NCBI RefSeq assembly: GCF_019578655.1
Contig: NC_063263.1
Coordinates: 18,537,001 to 18,601,000 of the forward strand
Length of the DNA stretch: 64,000 nt
Reading direction: 5' to 3'
Source of the DNA: Ricinus communis
Taxonomy: Eukaryota > Streptophyta > Magnoliopsida > Malpighiales > Euphorbiaceae
Made by a program: the position numbers and the translations under genes
Shown: positions 37,950 to 51,519 of the stretch, piece after piece
Layout of the letters: each line of letters opens with the position of its first letter
How positions within the stretch are numbered: the stretch's first letter is position 1
The notes under the pieces: model-generated
Seen by the model: the letters and a program-made list of their open reading frames with translations, nothing else
The model's database searches: none
What the model was told of the DNA's origin: nothing

Positions 37950-39590
37950 ATAAATAGAGATGGGTAAATGAGTGGGTTGAGTTAAATTTAGATAAAATTA
38001 TTATAGATTATAGATTATTTTGGGTCCATTTTAGGTTCAACAAAATTATTATATCTTTATATTATTCCGAGTTTAGTTATTTTAGATTTCGCTTATCTCA
38101 AATACAAATTCGTTTAAATTCAAAAGTTTTAAGGCTTTTTAGAATGTATTTTTTTAGGCTCATACGGACATAAATTTAAGAGTTTTACTAGAGTACCATT
38201 GTGGCAGTTTACTATTATAAATTTATTTTTTTAATTACAGACAATCAGTCGGGTATTATTTTAAATAATTTATTTATTTTATACGTCATTTTACTAATAT
38301 AGATCGGGAATGAATTTACATATAACTTTTAATTGTTTATACAAGTCAAATTTATATACATTAATCTCATAATTGTCAAGTACCTTTGGTTGAATTTTAA
38401 AAATAGATAGAATTTTTAAATAAATAAAAATAATATATTTGATTGATTAATAACTAAGTACTATATATAATTGACTAATTTAGTATTTAATTATATTAAT
38501 AAATTATTAAAATTAAAATATATCAATTCTTATAGATTTATATGGTACTATACATCTATGGTACATTAGAATGATTCTGAGTTTGAATAACCTTTAGCCT
38601 GGATTGTCTCAGGTTTAAGACCGAATTTTAAATTAACTTATCGACTTTGTTAGATTTTCAAACTAATTTATTTGATTTTATTTTCTTAATCTCATAAATT
38701 TATACAATAAAACTTTACAAATTTAACACATTTGCGATGGTAGAAATCTAATTTTTCAGCTCAATTAACTAATAAACTGTTAATTAATTTATTGGTCAAT
38801 GACTTATCTATTAACTAATTGATTAATAAATAATTGACTAATTTATCAATTAATGACATATAATATAATTATAAAAATACTTATTTAACAATGAAAAAAG
38901 CAGTATATTTCTAATTAATCTGTCTATTAAATTCAATCAAATAAAATCATACGTTTAGCTAAAGATAGATGTTATTCTAGCTAATTTATTCATTCAATTG
39001 GTCTAAATTATAATTAAGCTAACAATAAACACGATGCAGCTTGAATGTGTAGCAATTTAAAGATCTATATGCATATGCCCCATCAACTTAATTTTTTCAC
39101 CAAAGTAGGATCGGCCAGATTGGACTACCTTAACTCCAAAATAATAAAAAAAATTAAAGAAATAGCCAAAATCTCACCGGCCGGAAACCGTTTGGATTTT
39201 CTTATGATGTCAACTGCTGAAAATTGTAGATAAATGATGAACTGTTACGTTGAATTCTGCATGTTCTTACATGAAAAAACTGATACTCTTTCTTGCTTAT
39301 TATGACAACCACAGAAAATCTTTCTCTGCTTAAACATACATGAAGAAAAGAAATAAAGTAAAATAAACTTTGCCATTATTTTATAAAAATGAAAAAATTG
39401 TATGTTTCATTTACATTTGTAGTTTCTTTTTCCCAGCATAATCTTATAGACCCAGCAGCCTACAATAATGTTTCGACTCTAAAAACAAAGCAAAAACAAA
39501 TAAAAAGAACAACAAAGCAGAAAATTTGCTTTTCCTTTTCTTGAAATCTATAAATTAAGATCTGTCGTGAGGCAGTGATGATGATCACAA
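37950..39590. repeat. Intergenic DNA with second copy of repeat Y
   Basis: About 38180-38515 is a copy of repeat Y (see 16130-16715), starting TTTTACTAGAGTACCATTGTGG and including AATTGTTTATACAAGTCAAATTT and TTGTCAAGTACC. The flanks contain AAATGAGTGGGTTGAG-type MITE words. No gene is supported. The frame at 39045-39233 is not recognised. Confidence 0.45.
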
Positions 39591-39594
39591 GCTA

Positions 39595-39816
39595 CTAGTG
39601 ACCAGGGCCTTTGGGGCTAGGTCCTGATGCTAGCCGTTCAAGCCAGCATGCCATGGTGCTCTTTGCCTTGTCATAAACTGAAGAGTATGATTCCAAGTGA
39701 TTTGCACTTGCAAAGTCATCTGCCAGCACCCTTGTAGCCTCCACTCTGACCTGGCTCAGAATAGCCACTGAGATGAACAAAACGACCAAAAGAGTGGCTG
39801 TTCTTGACAAACTCAT
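39595..39816 (-). CDS. prePIP-type secreted peptide precursor (SGPSPKGPGH)
   Basis: A precursor of 73 residues, the same length as the paralogue 6.3 kb away on the same strand. It has a signal peptide ending VEA, a middle of TRVLADDFASANHLESYSS, then a conserved CWLERLASGPS leading into the C-terminal SGPSPKGPGH. The pair is a clear tandem duplication: signal-peptide end, spacer and terminal motif align without gaps. The terminal motif differs at two positions (K for R and P for R), so the two mature peptides are probably not identical. It is expected to be secreted, proline-hydroxylated and perceived by an RLK7-like receptor, by analogy with the family. Confidence 0.9.
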   Translation of the reverse strand: MSLSRTATLLVVLFISVAILSQVRVEATRVLADDFASANHLESYSSVYDKAKSTMACWLERLASGPSPKGPGH

Positions 39817-39954
39817 CGTCTCCAGAAAAAGGAAGAAGTGTACTTTAACTAAAAAGTTTTTTTTGGTAATGTTTGATCTGAACCCAGAAGAAAGAGTCTC
39901 TTAAATCTTGTGTTTGCTGAGTGCTGTGTGAAGAGATGTGAAGATGGTCGATGT

Positions 39955-40028
39955 TATTTATAGTGGCAGAGGTGCGTGTGTACGCTTATGCTGGGAATTT
40001 GTGTTGAATGGAAGGCTCCGCGTTGACC
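39955..40028 (-). promoter_or_regulatory. Promoter of the second prePIP gene
   Basis: CTATAAATA on the minus strand (39955-39963) is a TATA box 139 bases before the ATG. TTGACC (40023-40028), in the context CGCGTTGACCAAAG, lies 60 bases upstream of it. The TATA octamer and the GTTGACC core are shared with the first prePIP gene. Confidence 0.5.
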
Positions 40029-40029
40029 A

Positions 40030-42050
40030 AAGAGTTCCTGAAATGGTCGTCGTGCTTGCAGGCTGGTTCTTATTGGTTTAGTATAGCTCATTTGGGTCAG
40101 GGTAAAACATGGGATTTGAATACGTCCAATGGATTGTGGGGGGAGGGGGCTTTGAACATTTTGATGTAGTCAAGGGTATATGGGCAATTTGGTCATTTCA
40201 AGGTAGGTAGCTAGAGTGGGCAATGCTGAGTTTTTAAGGGAAGAATTTTAGTGCCATGTGTTGTGTAGCCTCAAGAGTTTTCCTATTCATCAAGTCCAAG
40301 ATTAGAAATTTTGAATTGAATAAAACTATATATATTTATATATATTTCCTTAATTTGAATGGAATTGCAAGGAAAATCAAAAATTGTGTGCATGAATAAA
40401 ACTATATATATTTCCTTATTTTAGTTGTTTGCTTGGACTTTTTGAAAGATTTGAGTAGTCTTGCTTGAAATTATGGAGCATTTTGAAGGGTGGGTTGGTG
40501 GATATATAATGAAAGCCTTTGAATTTTTATCGACCAAATTTATTAATTTTTTCTTTTTAAATCTTTTTATAGTGCACCTTATACATTGGTGCATTTTTTA
40601 TCTATTGAATTTCTTACTTTTAATTTTGATTGCTTACTTATATTCTTCTGTAATATATTTATTCAAAACTCGAATTAGACAGATTTGATTGAATTTAAAT
40701 ATCTTAAATTTTAATTCGATATATCAAATTATGCCGACTTAAGATTTTTACCAACTTAATTTACAATTGAAAATATATAATTTTTGGATGGAACCTTTTA
40801 TATTAGGCGCCTCGAAGAAATAAAAATCTTAAATCTACTAAAAGAAACTAATCAAATTTTTTCAGCCTCGGATTTAAATAGTTCTAATAAAATATGTGTT
40901 CAAATCCGAAAATTTTTGGTTGCTTGAGCAAGTAGAATGGGTGCCCAAACCTACAAACAAGCTACCTAAAAGCAACATAAGTTAAAGGTTAAAGAATAAA
41001 TTATAGGTACAATACCCTAAGCAAACAAGAGAATTTGAAATGAGTGAGAGTTGACGATAAAATCTATATTTATTTGATATTATATATAAAGATAATAATA
41101 ATTTATATAAAATCCCTTTTATTATAATAATTATTACTAAGTATATACTTCATACTTCAAGTTATATTTTCAATATCAATAAATAAAGATAATGCTGGCC
41201 TCGCTAGCAAATATGCTTTGATAAATAAACCAAATTTGATTTTATTAACTTTTAATAATAAAATAAAACCAGAGTGAGCCTGACTTTTTTTCTTTCTTTC
41301 TTCTTTTTCTATAATAATTATTTTCTGGTTCCTGATTTTAAGAAAAGCAAACTAAGCTTTTGGCAGGTTTTAGAGAAGCAAAAATTTTAAAAATAGGGTG
41401 GTACCCATAAACTTAGAAAGTAAAATCATTCCGAAAAAACTTAACTGATATGAAAAATCAATTCTCAGCAGTCTGCTTGGTGGTAAAACAAGTAGACATG
41501 AAATGGGTTGGGTGGTGGTAATACAAGTAAACATGCCGTGTACGCAGAAGACATGCTTCCGTTAATCTTCCCTTTCTATCTAAATTCAGGAACCTGCATT
41601 GTTTCAGGTCAAGCACATGCACATAGTTGAATGGAGACTTCAAAATAAGCTTTGACCCATCTGGACGTTCTTCTGCGGACTGGACTGCGGGCAGCCATGG
41701 CAGTCATCACTGACGCAAAGCATAAAAAGGAATTCTTTGTTTTGAATGCATATTTAAACGGCCAAAATATTATAATAATGTCAAACTCATATTCGATGTT
41801 GGAACTACAATCCGAAATCATAAAGTTTGCTGCAAATAATGCATAATTACAATTACAAGGTGGCGGATTGGCGTGTGGCTTCATACCCATTCCAAACTGG
41901 GGAAAAAAATAAAACATTTCTAGGTCATTCGAGTCTGGTATAACTATACAATGGCTGTCGATTTGGCCTTTTATCTCTACAAAGTTAATTTCTTGGCAAA
42001 AGACCTATTCCAACTCTGTACTTGGAACTTGGAAGTACAGATTATAACAC
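40030..42050. other. Intergenic DNA and VIPP1 3' flank
   Basis: No gene is supported. TGAATAAAACTATATATATTT occurs twice (near 40316 and 40391). 41440-42050 is less AT-rich and probably includes the VIPP1 3' untranslated region. Overlapping short frames there (41609-41917 minus, 41652-41846 plus) have no recognisable domain. Confidence 0.45.
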
Positions 42051-42051
42051 T

Positions 42052-45000
42052 TTAGAAATCCTTTCTCTTTTGTCTCAATTCATTCAGCTCCATCTCGATC
42101 TCAGGATCTCGAAAGCTGGTCACAACTGTTCTACCAGGCGGCAGTTCTCCTTTCTGTTAAACAGGATAAAATGTCAAACAAATAATTTAAGAAGGGCATT
42201 TTACAAGCAGAAATGTTGACATCCTCTGTTATCCTTAGGTTCCTGAACAAACAAAAACAGCATTACCTGATACCTATTGCAAAAGCATCGTTCAGACAAA
42301 AGCTTTAAGATATTTTCATGTAGTTGTTTTTCTGAACAAAGGAAAAATAGAAGGCTACTGGCCTAAGAAGAATCCAAAACCTCAAATATTAATTGATGAC
42401 TAATTGCCTTAATTCCGAAATTCTCCTTCCAAGAACTCGTAACAATCGCACTTTGTTTGTTGAGCTCTACAATTTTATCCACAAAAATAGCGGCAGAGGC
42501 CGTGAATAAATTTAATATTCAGTGCATCTTGATTTTTCTATTATTTTTTCTTAATGTAATTTGAGGCTTCTGAAATGCTTTGTAATAATATTTGCATACA
42601 GTTGCGTGTAGAGTGTTGGGGGAGAAAATGGGAACATGATGAGAAAAGAAATGAAACCAAGGAGAAAACAGGTAAGACGAGAGATAAATTGCTGCTTTTC
42701 TTTTTTCTTTTTTCTTTTTTTCTTTTTTTGCTCAAGAAGGTTATTTAAAGGAATTTTATAGATATTTTAAGTCATTGACCAGTTTGACTAATGGTTAAAC
42801 TATAGAAAACTTAGCAGGGTTATAATATGATTTTAAAAGGGGGCTTGGGGCGCAGTGGTAGTTACAACTAGCCTGGGGGAATAGTAAATTACATAGAGAT
42901 AGGGTAAATTATATGGCTCCAATTTCTCTACTTTTCTCACATAGTCAGATGTGTAGTGTGTACCTTCGAGCCACCAGAAAGTTCCTTCTTCAGGTTCTCA
43001 AGATCATCATCGACTGATGAGCTCTCAAGTAACGCAAACTGCAAAACACATAACAAGCATACAAATGGTAAGGATAAAGAAGGTGAAACTTTCAATAAGA
43101 AATCATTAATGCAAGTTCAAGCACACTGTTTGATGTAGGACAACTCTTAAGTTCTTCATTATAATAATTATGATTAACGCCAGAAGTCGACGAACTCGGG
43201 AGTTACTAAGAAATGGTTAGCAGGATTGGGGGGCTTTACATCTCTATTACATTGCAAAGGCTGCAGACCTGTGATACACACAAGAAGAAGAAACACCCTA
43301 GCCAGCAAACCCACAACTTTTCGAAGTTGATAATAAACCAAAAGGTTTTAACAGTCTAGAAACCAAAAAATCTCATTTGTACACTAATAGTATTATACAA
43401 ATGCCAAGAGAAAAATTTTAAAAAGAAAAACCAGTCTTGCTTAGTGCTAGAATTGTAAGATTATACCACAATGAGATCATTCTTGTTGAATTCAAAGGGA
43501 AGGGGAAGGAGAAGCAAGGTTTCAATACCTGGCTGCCTAAAACAAAGCAGATATAATTGCGGTAGCTTGAATCATATAATTCTAAGAAATATAAAATCAA
43601 AACTACAAATACCTATAGACATCACCTAATTGAGAGCTTTCCATGGATACTTGTTTGCAAACCACAAAGATCTCCAAGTCACTTAGTAATGGATCATTAA
43701 AGACAACAATTCTTCTTGAACAACAAAGTAGTTCCTATATTTAGTTTTGTATGCCGAACAAGAAGCATGAACAAGAAACGTAAAATATTGAACCTAACAT
43801 GCAAACATGACTAGCATACAACATGAAATTAGATGCTGGCGGTAATGAGTTAACAGATGCATAGCTATCATCTATACTTCTACCTCTAAGATTGTCTATT
43901 TATAAGCTTCAGATGATTTTGTGGTAATAAAAATCATAGAACCAAAATTTTTTAAGAAAAATATGTAAGATCAATGGTAAAACTGAGAAAGAAAAAATGT
44001 CGCCAAAAATCAAAAATAGCAGTATAGGACATGAAAAATAATAGATACCTTCCCATCCAGCTCATTTGTAGCCAACTGGCCAAAAGCTTCTGCTTCTGAT
44101 TCCATTGCCATCACTATCAAGATAGAATTATAAGAAAACAAGCAGTTAAGATCCCACTCAGCACCAACTCACTATATTATAGTACAGCCTACAGGACAGC
44201 TGTGGGTCTTTTTGGCATTTCTATGTAGCTTCTGTTGCAAAAAGCAAACTACTTTGATTTAAAAAAAATTAAAATTACTTTAAGGTGCTTTGGCATGTTT
44301 TGAGACATAAGAACTCTACAACAGAAAAAGAAAAAACTCAAATTGCTTTTAGAAAAAGCACCTAACACAGTTTCTTAAAAAGCATACAATATGAAAAGCA
44401 AAATGTCTTCTAGTAGAGCCAATTTGAAAACATGTAAGAGATATATCTTGATGCATATCAACTTGATAATTTTAACTTTAAATTGTTCAATAAGGAAATT
44501 TTGTCATATAACTCATGGCGTTTAGATGATACAAGATATACAGCAAGATATAACTTTCATTTACACAAGAAATGGTAAAGCACAAGAATAGTCATGGCAA
44601 AAAAAATGCAGTTTAAGACTAAGGTGCACTATTTAGAACACAGAGTAGAAACACCATAGAGACTGAAAGTTGTCACTTCCGTACATCTTATGCTGTAACT
44701 ACAGGTTAAAGCAGAAGTGATATAGTACTCATTACGGCATGACTAAGTAAATAATAAAAGGATGTAAGTTGATGGTATAATAGAGAGGCTGAAGTAACCT
44801 AAGATGGATTGAAACAGTAAAGATAACAACAATATATATCATAAAGCTTAAGTTTACACAGATCATTGTAACACTGATTTAAATAGAGAGATAGTTAACC
44901 ATTATAGGAATAAGCCTTAACTAATTGACTATAATTGGAGAGAGGAAATAAAATTATCATTATGTGAAACAACTGATTTGTTAAGCATACAAATAGGACT

Positions 45001-48000
45001 CAATTTTTCAATATAAATTTAACCACAATAACTTCTAAAACGAATTACAATAGAATGGTTAAGACTTGTGTAACATATTATTATTTACTAGTAGGATATA
45101 AAGCCTCGGAATCTCTGATACAATATCTGGAGATCCACATACTGTTTTTTCCACATAAGTATAAATGGACGCTAGAACCAATCAACCAAAACAAAGGAGA
45201 CATGGAAATAACAGACATAAACATATTCCATGGAAATGGGCTAAATATCTCAGGGGAAATGAAATACATACAAACAAAGAAATCATATATAGTGAAATAT
45301 AAAATTTGATCCAGATGGCTTACCTTTCTCTTCCATCTTTTCAAAAGCTGAAAGAGCATTACTTGTATTGACATTACCCAGCATCTCATTCACTTTGGTT
45401 TGAGTTCTAAAGCAAGCAACAAGGAGCTATTAACAGCCAAACAAAGACACTATGCAAAAAGAAAAGGAAGATGTCAACAGGAATTGGTGGCAGAGACAAA
45501 CTTTGCAGATTGAGCACGTGCTTTCAGGGTATCTTTCTTAGACTTTGCCTCTTGCATCTTGCTCTCCAAAAGCTACAGAAAAGATATGGAACCATAACAA
45601 GTTAACTAATACATAATTATACCAATCAAGAAAGATCTATCAAGTTGCAAAAATTAGAGGTATTTTATATGCCCATTAAAAAGTGGGATGTTAAATTAGA
45701 CAGTTAGCAACCAAAAGAGGGAAAAGGTCAATCTTTTCATTCTTTGGACCCCAAACAAAATCCTAGAAGTAAAGCAGATCTCAACTATCTTTTAAATATT
45801 AATATTTTGGATTGCTCATCCACAAAACAAGAGAAAGCAAATAGCCTGCATATATTAATTAACTTTGTTTCTTTTCAATAACAATTTGAAATAGAACTCC
45901 AAAATTGATAAGAGATTATATCCCCTGCTTCTATCCCCACCTATTCCTGGATCATGTTGACCCCATAAAACACATCAATTCAAGCATTCAGCATCTATCT
46001 ATTCCTCTTCTCAAAAAAAGAAAGGAATTCCCAATAGTATCACTTCCATTCTTTCCTGCCGGAAATTTTATTGAAACTGTATCTTAAATTTCAATATTTT
46101 GTACATAACCTGAATGCATGATTACAGAACAGATCATTCATAAAAAAATTTAGCATGAAAGCAGGTCAAAACAATAGCAATGGACTACCTATGCACAATA
46201 TGATGCAGGAAATACAAGAACTAACATACCCGAGTATTAGAGACAAGGTTATCAACAACACTTCTCTGTTGATCAAGTTGAGATTTCAAGGACTTAGCAT
46301 TATCCTGCAAGACTTAAAATAGAACCATTAATTTTCACAAGAATTTTTGTAACTATGACACCTGAATGGACCAATTTGCATGCATTTCTAAGTCTGCAGT
46401 CACATCATATTGCATTACAATCACACAGCAAACAACAAATAACAAGTTCAACACTTAGTTTCAAGGTAATAAGATTTTAATTAAAAATACATCATCAAAT
46501 AAAAAGAAAACACAGGATATATATCTAATTAGTTCTCCCAGCATACATAATTATTAATCATTAATTAAGTCAGCTAGTTTACGTTTCTTCGATCAACAGT
46601 TATGATTATAATATACCTGCAGCTCCTTCGCAGAGTAATAAGAGTCATCCCCGCTGTTCTTATTTCTAATCTCATTAAGATCCATGGGTATTATTAAGAA
46701 TGAAGGCTTGAAGATTATGAGCAGCTAAGTGAGCTCTTGATAACTAGAATAGAAAAATTTATTCATTAATATGATCTACGAGTGAATGGAACAGATGATT
46801 CTTTTTTACCACAATAAGCTGAAGCTAGCTGCATTACTTATGAATATGGAAGGGGGCCAACTTAGAGAAGTTGAAATTATACCAAAAGCTTGTCAATTTA
46901 TGTTATACTGTATACTCTATGATAAAATTATTGAACTCTGAACATGCATTTAGCATTAAGTCTTTCAGGAAGATGCCAACTTACAGCATAAGATTTACGC
47001 CTCTTAAGAGCTTCACGTGCAAGATCTTCCTCTCCTTTCTGAAGAGCAAGTTGTGCTTTACGATACCTATATGGAATTTTGTAGTGGAAAAAATGATTCA
47101 TTGCTACAGTAAAATAACTCTGAATTTTGATTATCCAATGTAACAACTGAGGGTCGCTGAATTAGTCTATAGCTAATTGTTGATGAGAAAATAGATTCAA
47201 CACCCATGCCTTTTGCTTATTAACCAATATAATTCAACAATTAATAAATCAAAATGAGTTTATTTTTACCAATCCTCAGAAGCTTGTTCTGCAGCTTTGT
47301 ATTTATTCTCCAAACGTTTTTGAGATGCCAAAACCTATATAGAACAAAAAGAAGAAAGCCAATTGTCAAAGCCCATTTAGGCAAGATAAATAGGTGGCGT
47401 TTAGTTTATGTTTAAGCAACTTAGATTTGAATAGTACATGTACAACACTTATCATAACATATATAAAACTGTGAAGGGAGTGAGGAACCGATAAATTTAC
47501 TGATAGGACCTTACTAGTTCTTTAGTTAGGAATTCAACAAGTAGGAATTTCATACTCATAGTAATATGAACAATCAGCTACATTATATAATTATCTAATT
47601 CATAGTTATTCGTAATAGCTACATTTTTAGATAAGAGTAACAAAATAATTTATCATAAAGTATATTTAATATAATTTAAAATAATTAAAACGTGGATAAT
47701 ATTTGTTCATGTATAATCTTAAGTGCATATTATCTTATAATAATTAATAATAATAAAGTAATTATAACAGTAGTGCTCTAACTGAATTATATTAACAAAA
47801 AGTACTTAATTCATTTAATATTGATTCTAATTGAAATGCAATTTTAGAACTATGTAAATATACCTACTTTATATATATACTACCTAGAATTTAGGATTTT
47901 ATGGATGATAGTAGATTCATAATGCAATAAATATGAATACAAGGTTATATTTGAATTATAAATTAAGATAATTGTAACAAGTTATAGGAAACAAACAAAA

Positions 48001-49439
48001 CAAAGAAGTAATTGTGGTATATAAAGCATATTTATACGAAGTGTTAAATTATTATGCATATTATAAGAGTTTTATGTATTAATCTATTTTTATCATTATA
48101 TTAAGTTGTGCATTTGTAGATAATTTTACTATAATTTAAAGATTTTGTCATTATCATAACATTAGAAATGTTTATGATGCTAAAATTTAAAATATTTCTT
48201 TCTTTTTTAATTAATAACGAGTTAAATAGTTAATATTCACATGCAATGTATGTGACTAAAAAACCAATCTTTTTTAGCAAAAGAAACAAAAGACAAAAAA
48301 TAAAGATATGGAAAGGAAGGAACTCACGGGGAGCATAGAAAAAGCAGTACTAGATCATGATACTTACTTGTGCTGTAGCCTGACGCATTTTTGTCAAGTC
48401 ATCATTCATTTCAAGTACTGTCTGATCTAGAATTTTCTCTGGGTCTTCAAAACTACTCAAGATTGCATTTGCATATGACTGTAATTAGGAGAGAACAAAA
48501 TTATGTTATTCTTGAAAGATGAAAAGATTGCAATTACTAGCCAAACTGGACCATATAAAGGATACCAGAATATTATTATATGAATACAGGTCAAAATTCC
48601 CAGGAATGTCACCTTGACAACTCTAGAAAACCGATCAAAAAGGTTCATTCGAGTGCCAAGACCACCTCCACCATGTGCAAAACAATGGGATCTACTGGTC
48701 CTTGTCCTAGTAACTTTTAGAGCTTTAACTGCAAACAAAATCAGATGTCACCCAAGATATGATCATTAGTTGGGTCATTGAAGTAGAATGGCATTCCATC
48801 AATTGCATAAATCCTATTTAAAATAAAGAGATGTATTTCTAACCCCGCCATCATATAATTGTGTGTTAATACCAAACCTAAGGTTATTAAACAATTCTAT
48901 CCAATGATTAAAATTTCGAGAACTATCTTCTATAAAGTTTTCTGCTTCAGTTAGTAACACACTTCTACATAAACTTAATAGCACAATCTCAAACTTCAAA
49001 CTTTAAGACATACTCTTATGCATTATACAACATCTCCCCATATGTTGTTAATGATCATCATTTTCCTTCTATCAAAAGGACTCAAATCCAAAATATAACT
49101 AGAAAATTCTAGTTAAGATAACCAAATGGGTTCTTAATATAAAAAATGCATTAAAATCAGCTCTAAAAAAAACTAAAAATAAAAGAAGATCATACTCTAG
49201 AATTATTAGAGAAAAAGTGGAAAAACTAAGAGATTCCCATTAATAGTAAAGGGAAAATAATAAGGGGTACCTCCGCCATTAAAAAAGGAGGTGGTGAGAT
49301 ACGGTGGCTTAACCATAGAGAGAGTGTTGCCGCTGCTGCTGCTGCTGTTACAGTTTGATGACGAAGAAGTGGAGGCATGTGGTGGAGGCGGTGGCACTGG
49401 CAAGGTCAATCCTGTAATTAATTGAGATTTTATAGCCAT
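42052..49439 (-). CDS. VIPP1: VIPP1/IM30, plastid PspA-family membrane protein, 11 exons
   Basis: Chloroplast ESCRT-III-like coiled-coil protein that builds rings and rods on inner-envelope and thylakoid membranes and is needed for thylakoid maintenance. Exons, first to last: 49271-49439, 48613-48728, 48368-48478, 47270-47334, 46985-47066, 46230-46304, 45502-45572, 45324-45406, 44049-44113, 42964-43038, 42052-42153. All have GT-AG borders and the phases agree, giving 1014 nt and 337 residues. Residues 1 to about 80 are a Ser/Pro-rich transit peptide with PPPPP and a Ser run. [16 protein letters not shown] (from 84) is the membrane-binding amphipathic helix. The PspA coiled coil spans about 96-290. 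KKGELPPGR and the end [16 protein letters not shown] form the VIPP1-specific C-terminal extension absent from bacterial PspA. The length is close to known plant VIPP1. Introns, especially the one at 47335-48367, are AT-rich. Confidence 0.93.
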
Positions 49440-50735
49440 TCTTGTAAGATTTCGATTGCTCCAGCTACTGATCAGAGAATGGCTTCAAAACAAAATCTCA
49501 GTTCTGGATAGAAAAGAAGAGACTATTACTATCGCTTCCTGTTCTCTTTCGATTTCCTTTTTCTTTTTCTTTTTTTAAATATATGTATATTTTTATTTTC
49601 AATTTTCTATGTTTATTAATTATTACAGTATTATTATTATTTAACAGGGCCGGATTACTCGTCTGGGTGAACTAGGGTTGGGCTCTCTGTCTCATATATT
49701 CCTTCTGTTTCTTATTTTATTCTTTTAATAAGTACAAAATTAATTTGGAATCTCAAAGCCCTTATATACTGCTTCGGCCCGTATTAATTGTGGTCCGATA
49801 CAGATACGACACGTGCATCAGAAAATTAATATATATTTATTAATTAATAAACCGCCAAATATCAAATATGGAAATAAAAAATAAAATAAAAAAATTATTT
49901 ATTTTGCTGAGATATAAATAAAGAGCAAAAAGACTCATGTCAAATCAATAGATAATTTTAAAAATATTTCGTTTTTTTTTTTATCAGATTGGTTTAAATT
50001 ATTTGTGTGCACTTAAGTTCAAAATTTTATTTAAATTGATCCTGAAGGGACATTGTGGTCACCCTGAAGAATAATTCTGACTAACGGCACAATGACAAGC
50101 AAATAACAGTTGCTAGTATGGAAGATTAGGAGGAAATGAGAGAGCAGAAACATTCCAGAATAATAACACCAATCCCACAGTCTCCTCCTCTCCTAAATCA
50201 CTCAAGCCATATCAGCAGAAGGTTTAGACCAAGGGACATCCACATTGCTCACATTAAATTTAAATTTTAGTTTCTATTTCTATTTATATATTAAATTGAT
50301 AAAATAATTAATTCTAAATTAATAAATAAATATCGATCATCTATTTTAAAATATAAAAAAATATAAATATATATCACTTATCTATTAATTATTATATATG
50401 GACTTAACAAAAAATAAAATAAATTATCTATTAGTCCTGACATTATATGTATAGTTTTTAACTTTAAGTTATTATGCATTAAAAACGTCAGTAACTAATT
50501 ATTCATACTTAATAAAAATAATTATTTTTATGTATATTAAACTGGGTTAAATTATTTAATTTGGCGTGATAATAATTCTCATATCATATCATGGTACATT
50601 AATTTCAATAATAAGTAATAGTAATTTCCATGATTTCTTAAATATTTTTGTAGTGTCTTATTTTTTATTTCTTTTTTGACTAAATTAATTATGATCACAT
50701 TGTTTTAAAAAAATTAATATTTTTAACATAAGTTA
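49440..50735. other. VIPP1 upstream region and intergenic DNA
   Basis: A CT-rich stretch just upstream (49530-49575, on the plus strand) probably contains the VIPP1 5' leader in its complement. A mixed-composition patch at 50085-50250 has no open frame. No clear TATA box was chosen. Confidence 0.4.
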
Positions 50736-50739
50736 AATA

Positions 50740-51515
50740 ATTAATCAAAACCTATTTTTATTTTTTGCATCTATTGCATACATATCATAATATGTTCATA
50801 AGTGAAACCAAATTAATGACAATATGATTATCATTAAAATTTATTATCAAATAATTAAATAATGTACAACATTGTTAAAATTTCATATTATCAATCTGAA
50901 AACCAAGTGATAGATAGCTTAAGAATCATAAAATTTATACTAATAGGAGCTAAAGAAAAATAAATAAAATTACTTATTGAATATCAAACGGAATAAAGTA
51001 TGAAAAATTAGTAAAAAAAAAGATCAACATTTGATCTCTAATTTCAAGAATCCAACTTATTATTCTTTGATGAATCATATGATCTTACAACATTAAAAAA
51101 ATGGATAATAGGTTGTCATATCGTTTGCTAATTATTTTGCATCTTAATAAAAAAAAATTATTTTACATATTCAAAGCTTATAATTACAAATTATCAAAGA
51201 ATAAATCATGGGTAATAAAATTTAGTTTTTGATTTTTAATTTTTTAATTTTTTATTCTAATCACATAAAATATATTCTTATATTTTAAATATAAATCAAA
51301 TAATTAATTAAGGCATTTGATTTTTATTTTTTGCTTACATCTATTACATGAATAATATAACATGTTTAAAAGTAAAACCAAATCCATATGATTATTACCA
51401 AGATTTATTGTGAAATAATTAATTGATGTATAACATTAATTAACTTTTATATTATATATTATAAATAGTATAAGAATTGTATAACTTATACTAATAAGAG
51501 CAAGCAATAAATTTC
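50740..51515 (+). repeat. Direct repeat, two diverged copies about 560 bp apart
   Basis: About 50740-50975 and 51290-51515 share, in order, AAATAATTAAT, TTTTTATTTTTTGC, CATCTATT, AAACCAAAT, ATATGATTAT, AATAATTAA, ATGTA(C/T)AACATT and TTATACTAATA. No gene lies in or between the copies. This is probably a segmental or transposon-derived duplication. Confidence 0.5.
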
Positions 51516-51519
51516 TATG

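Noticed and set aside
42841..42890. tRNA-like or SINE-like A-box (GGCGCAGTGGTAG)
   Set aside because: No matching B-box (GGTTCGANTCC) and no cloverleaf could be formed downstream. It lies in a VIPP1 intron and is most likely chance.
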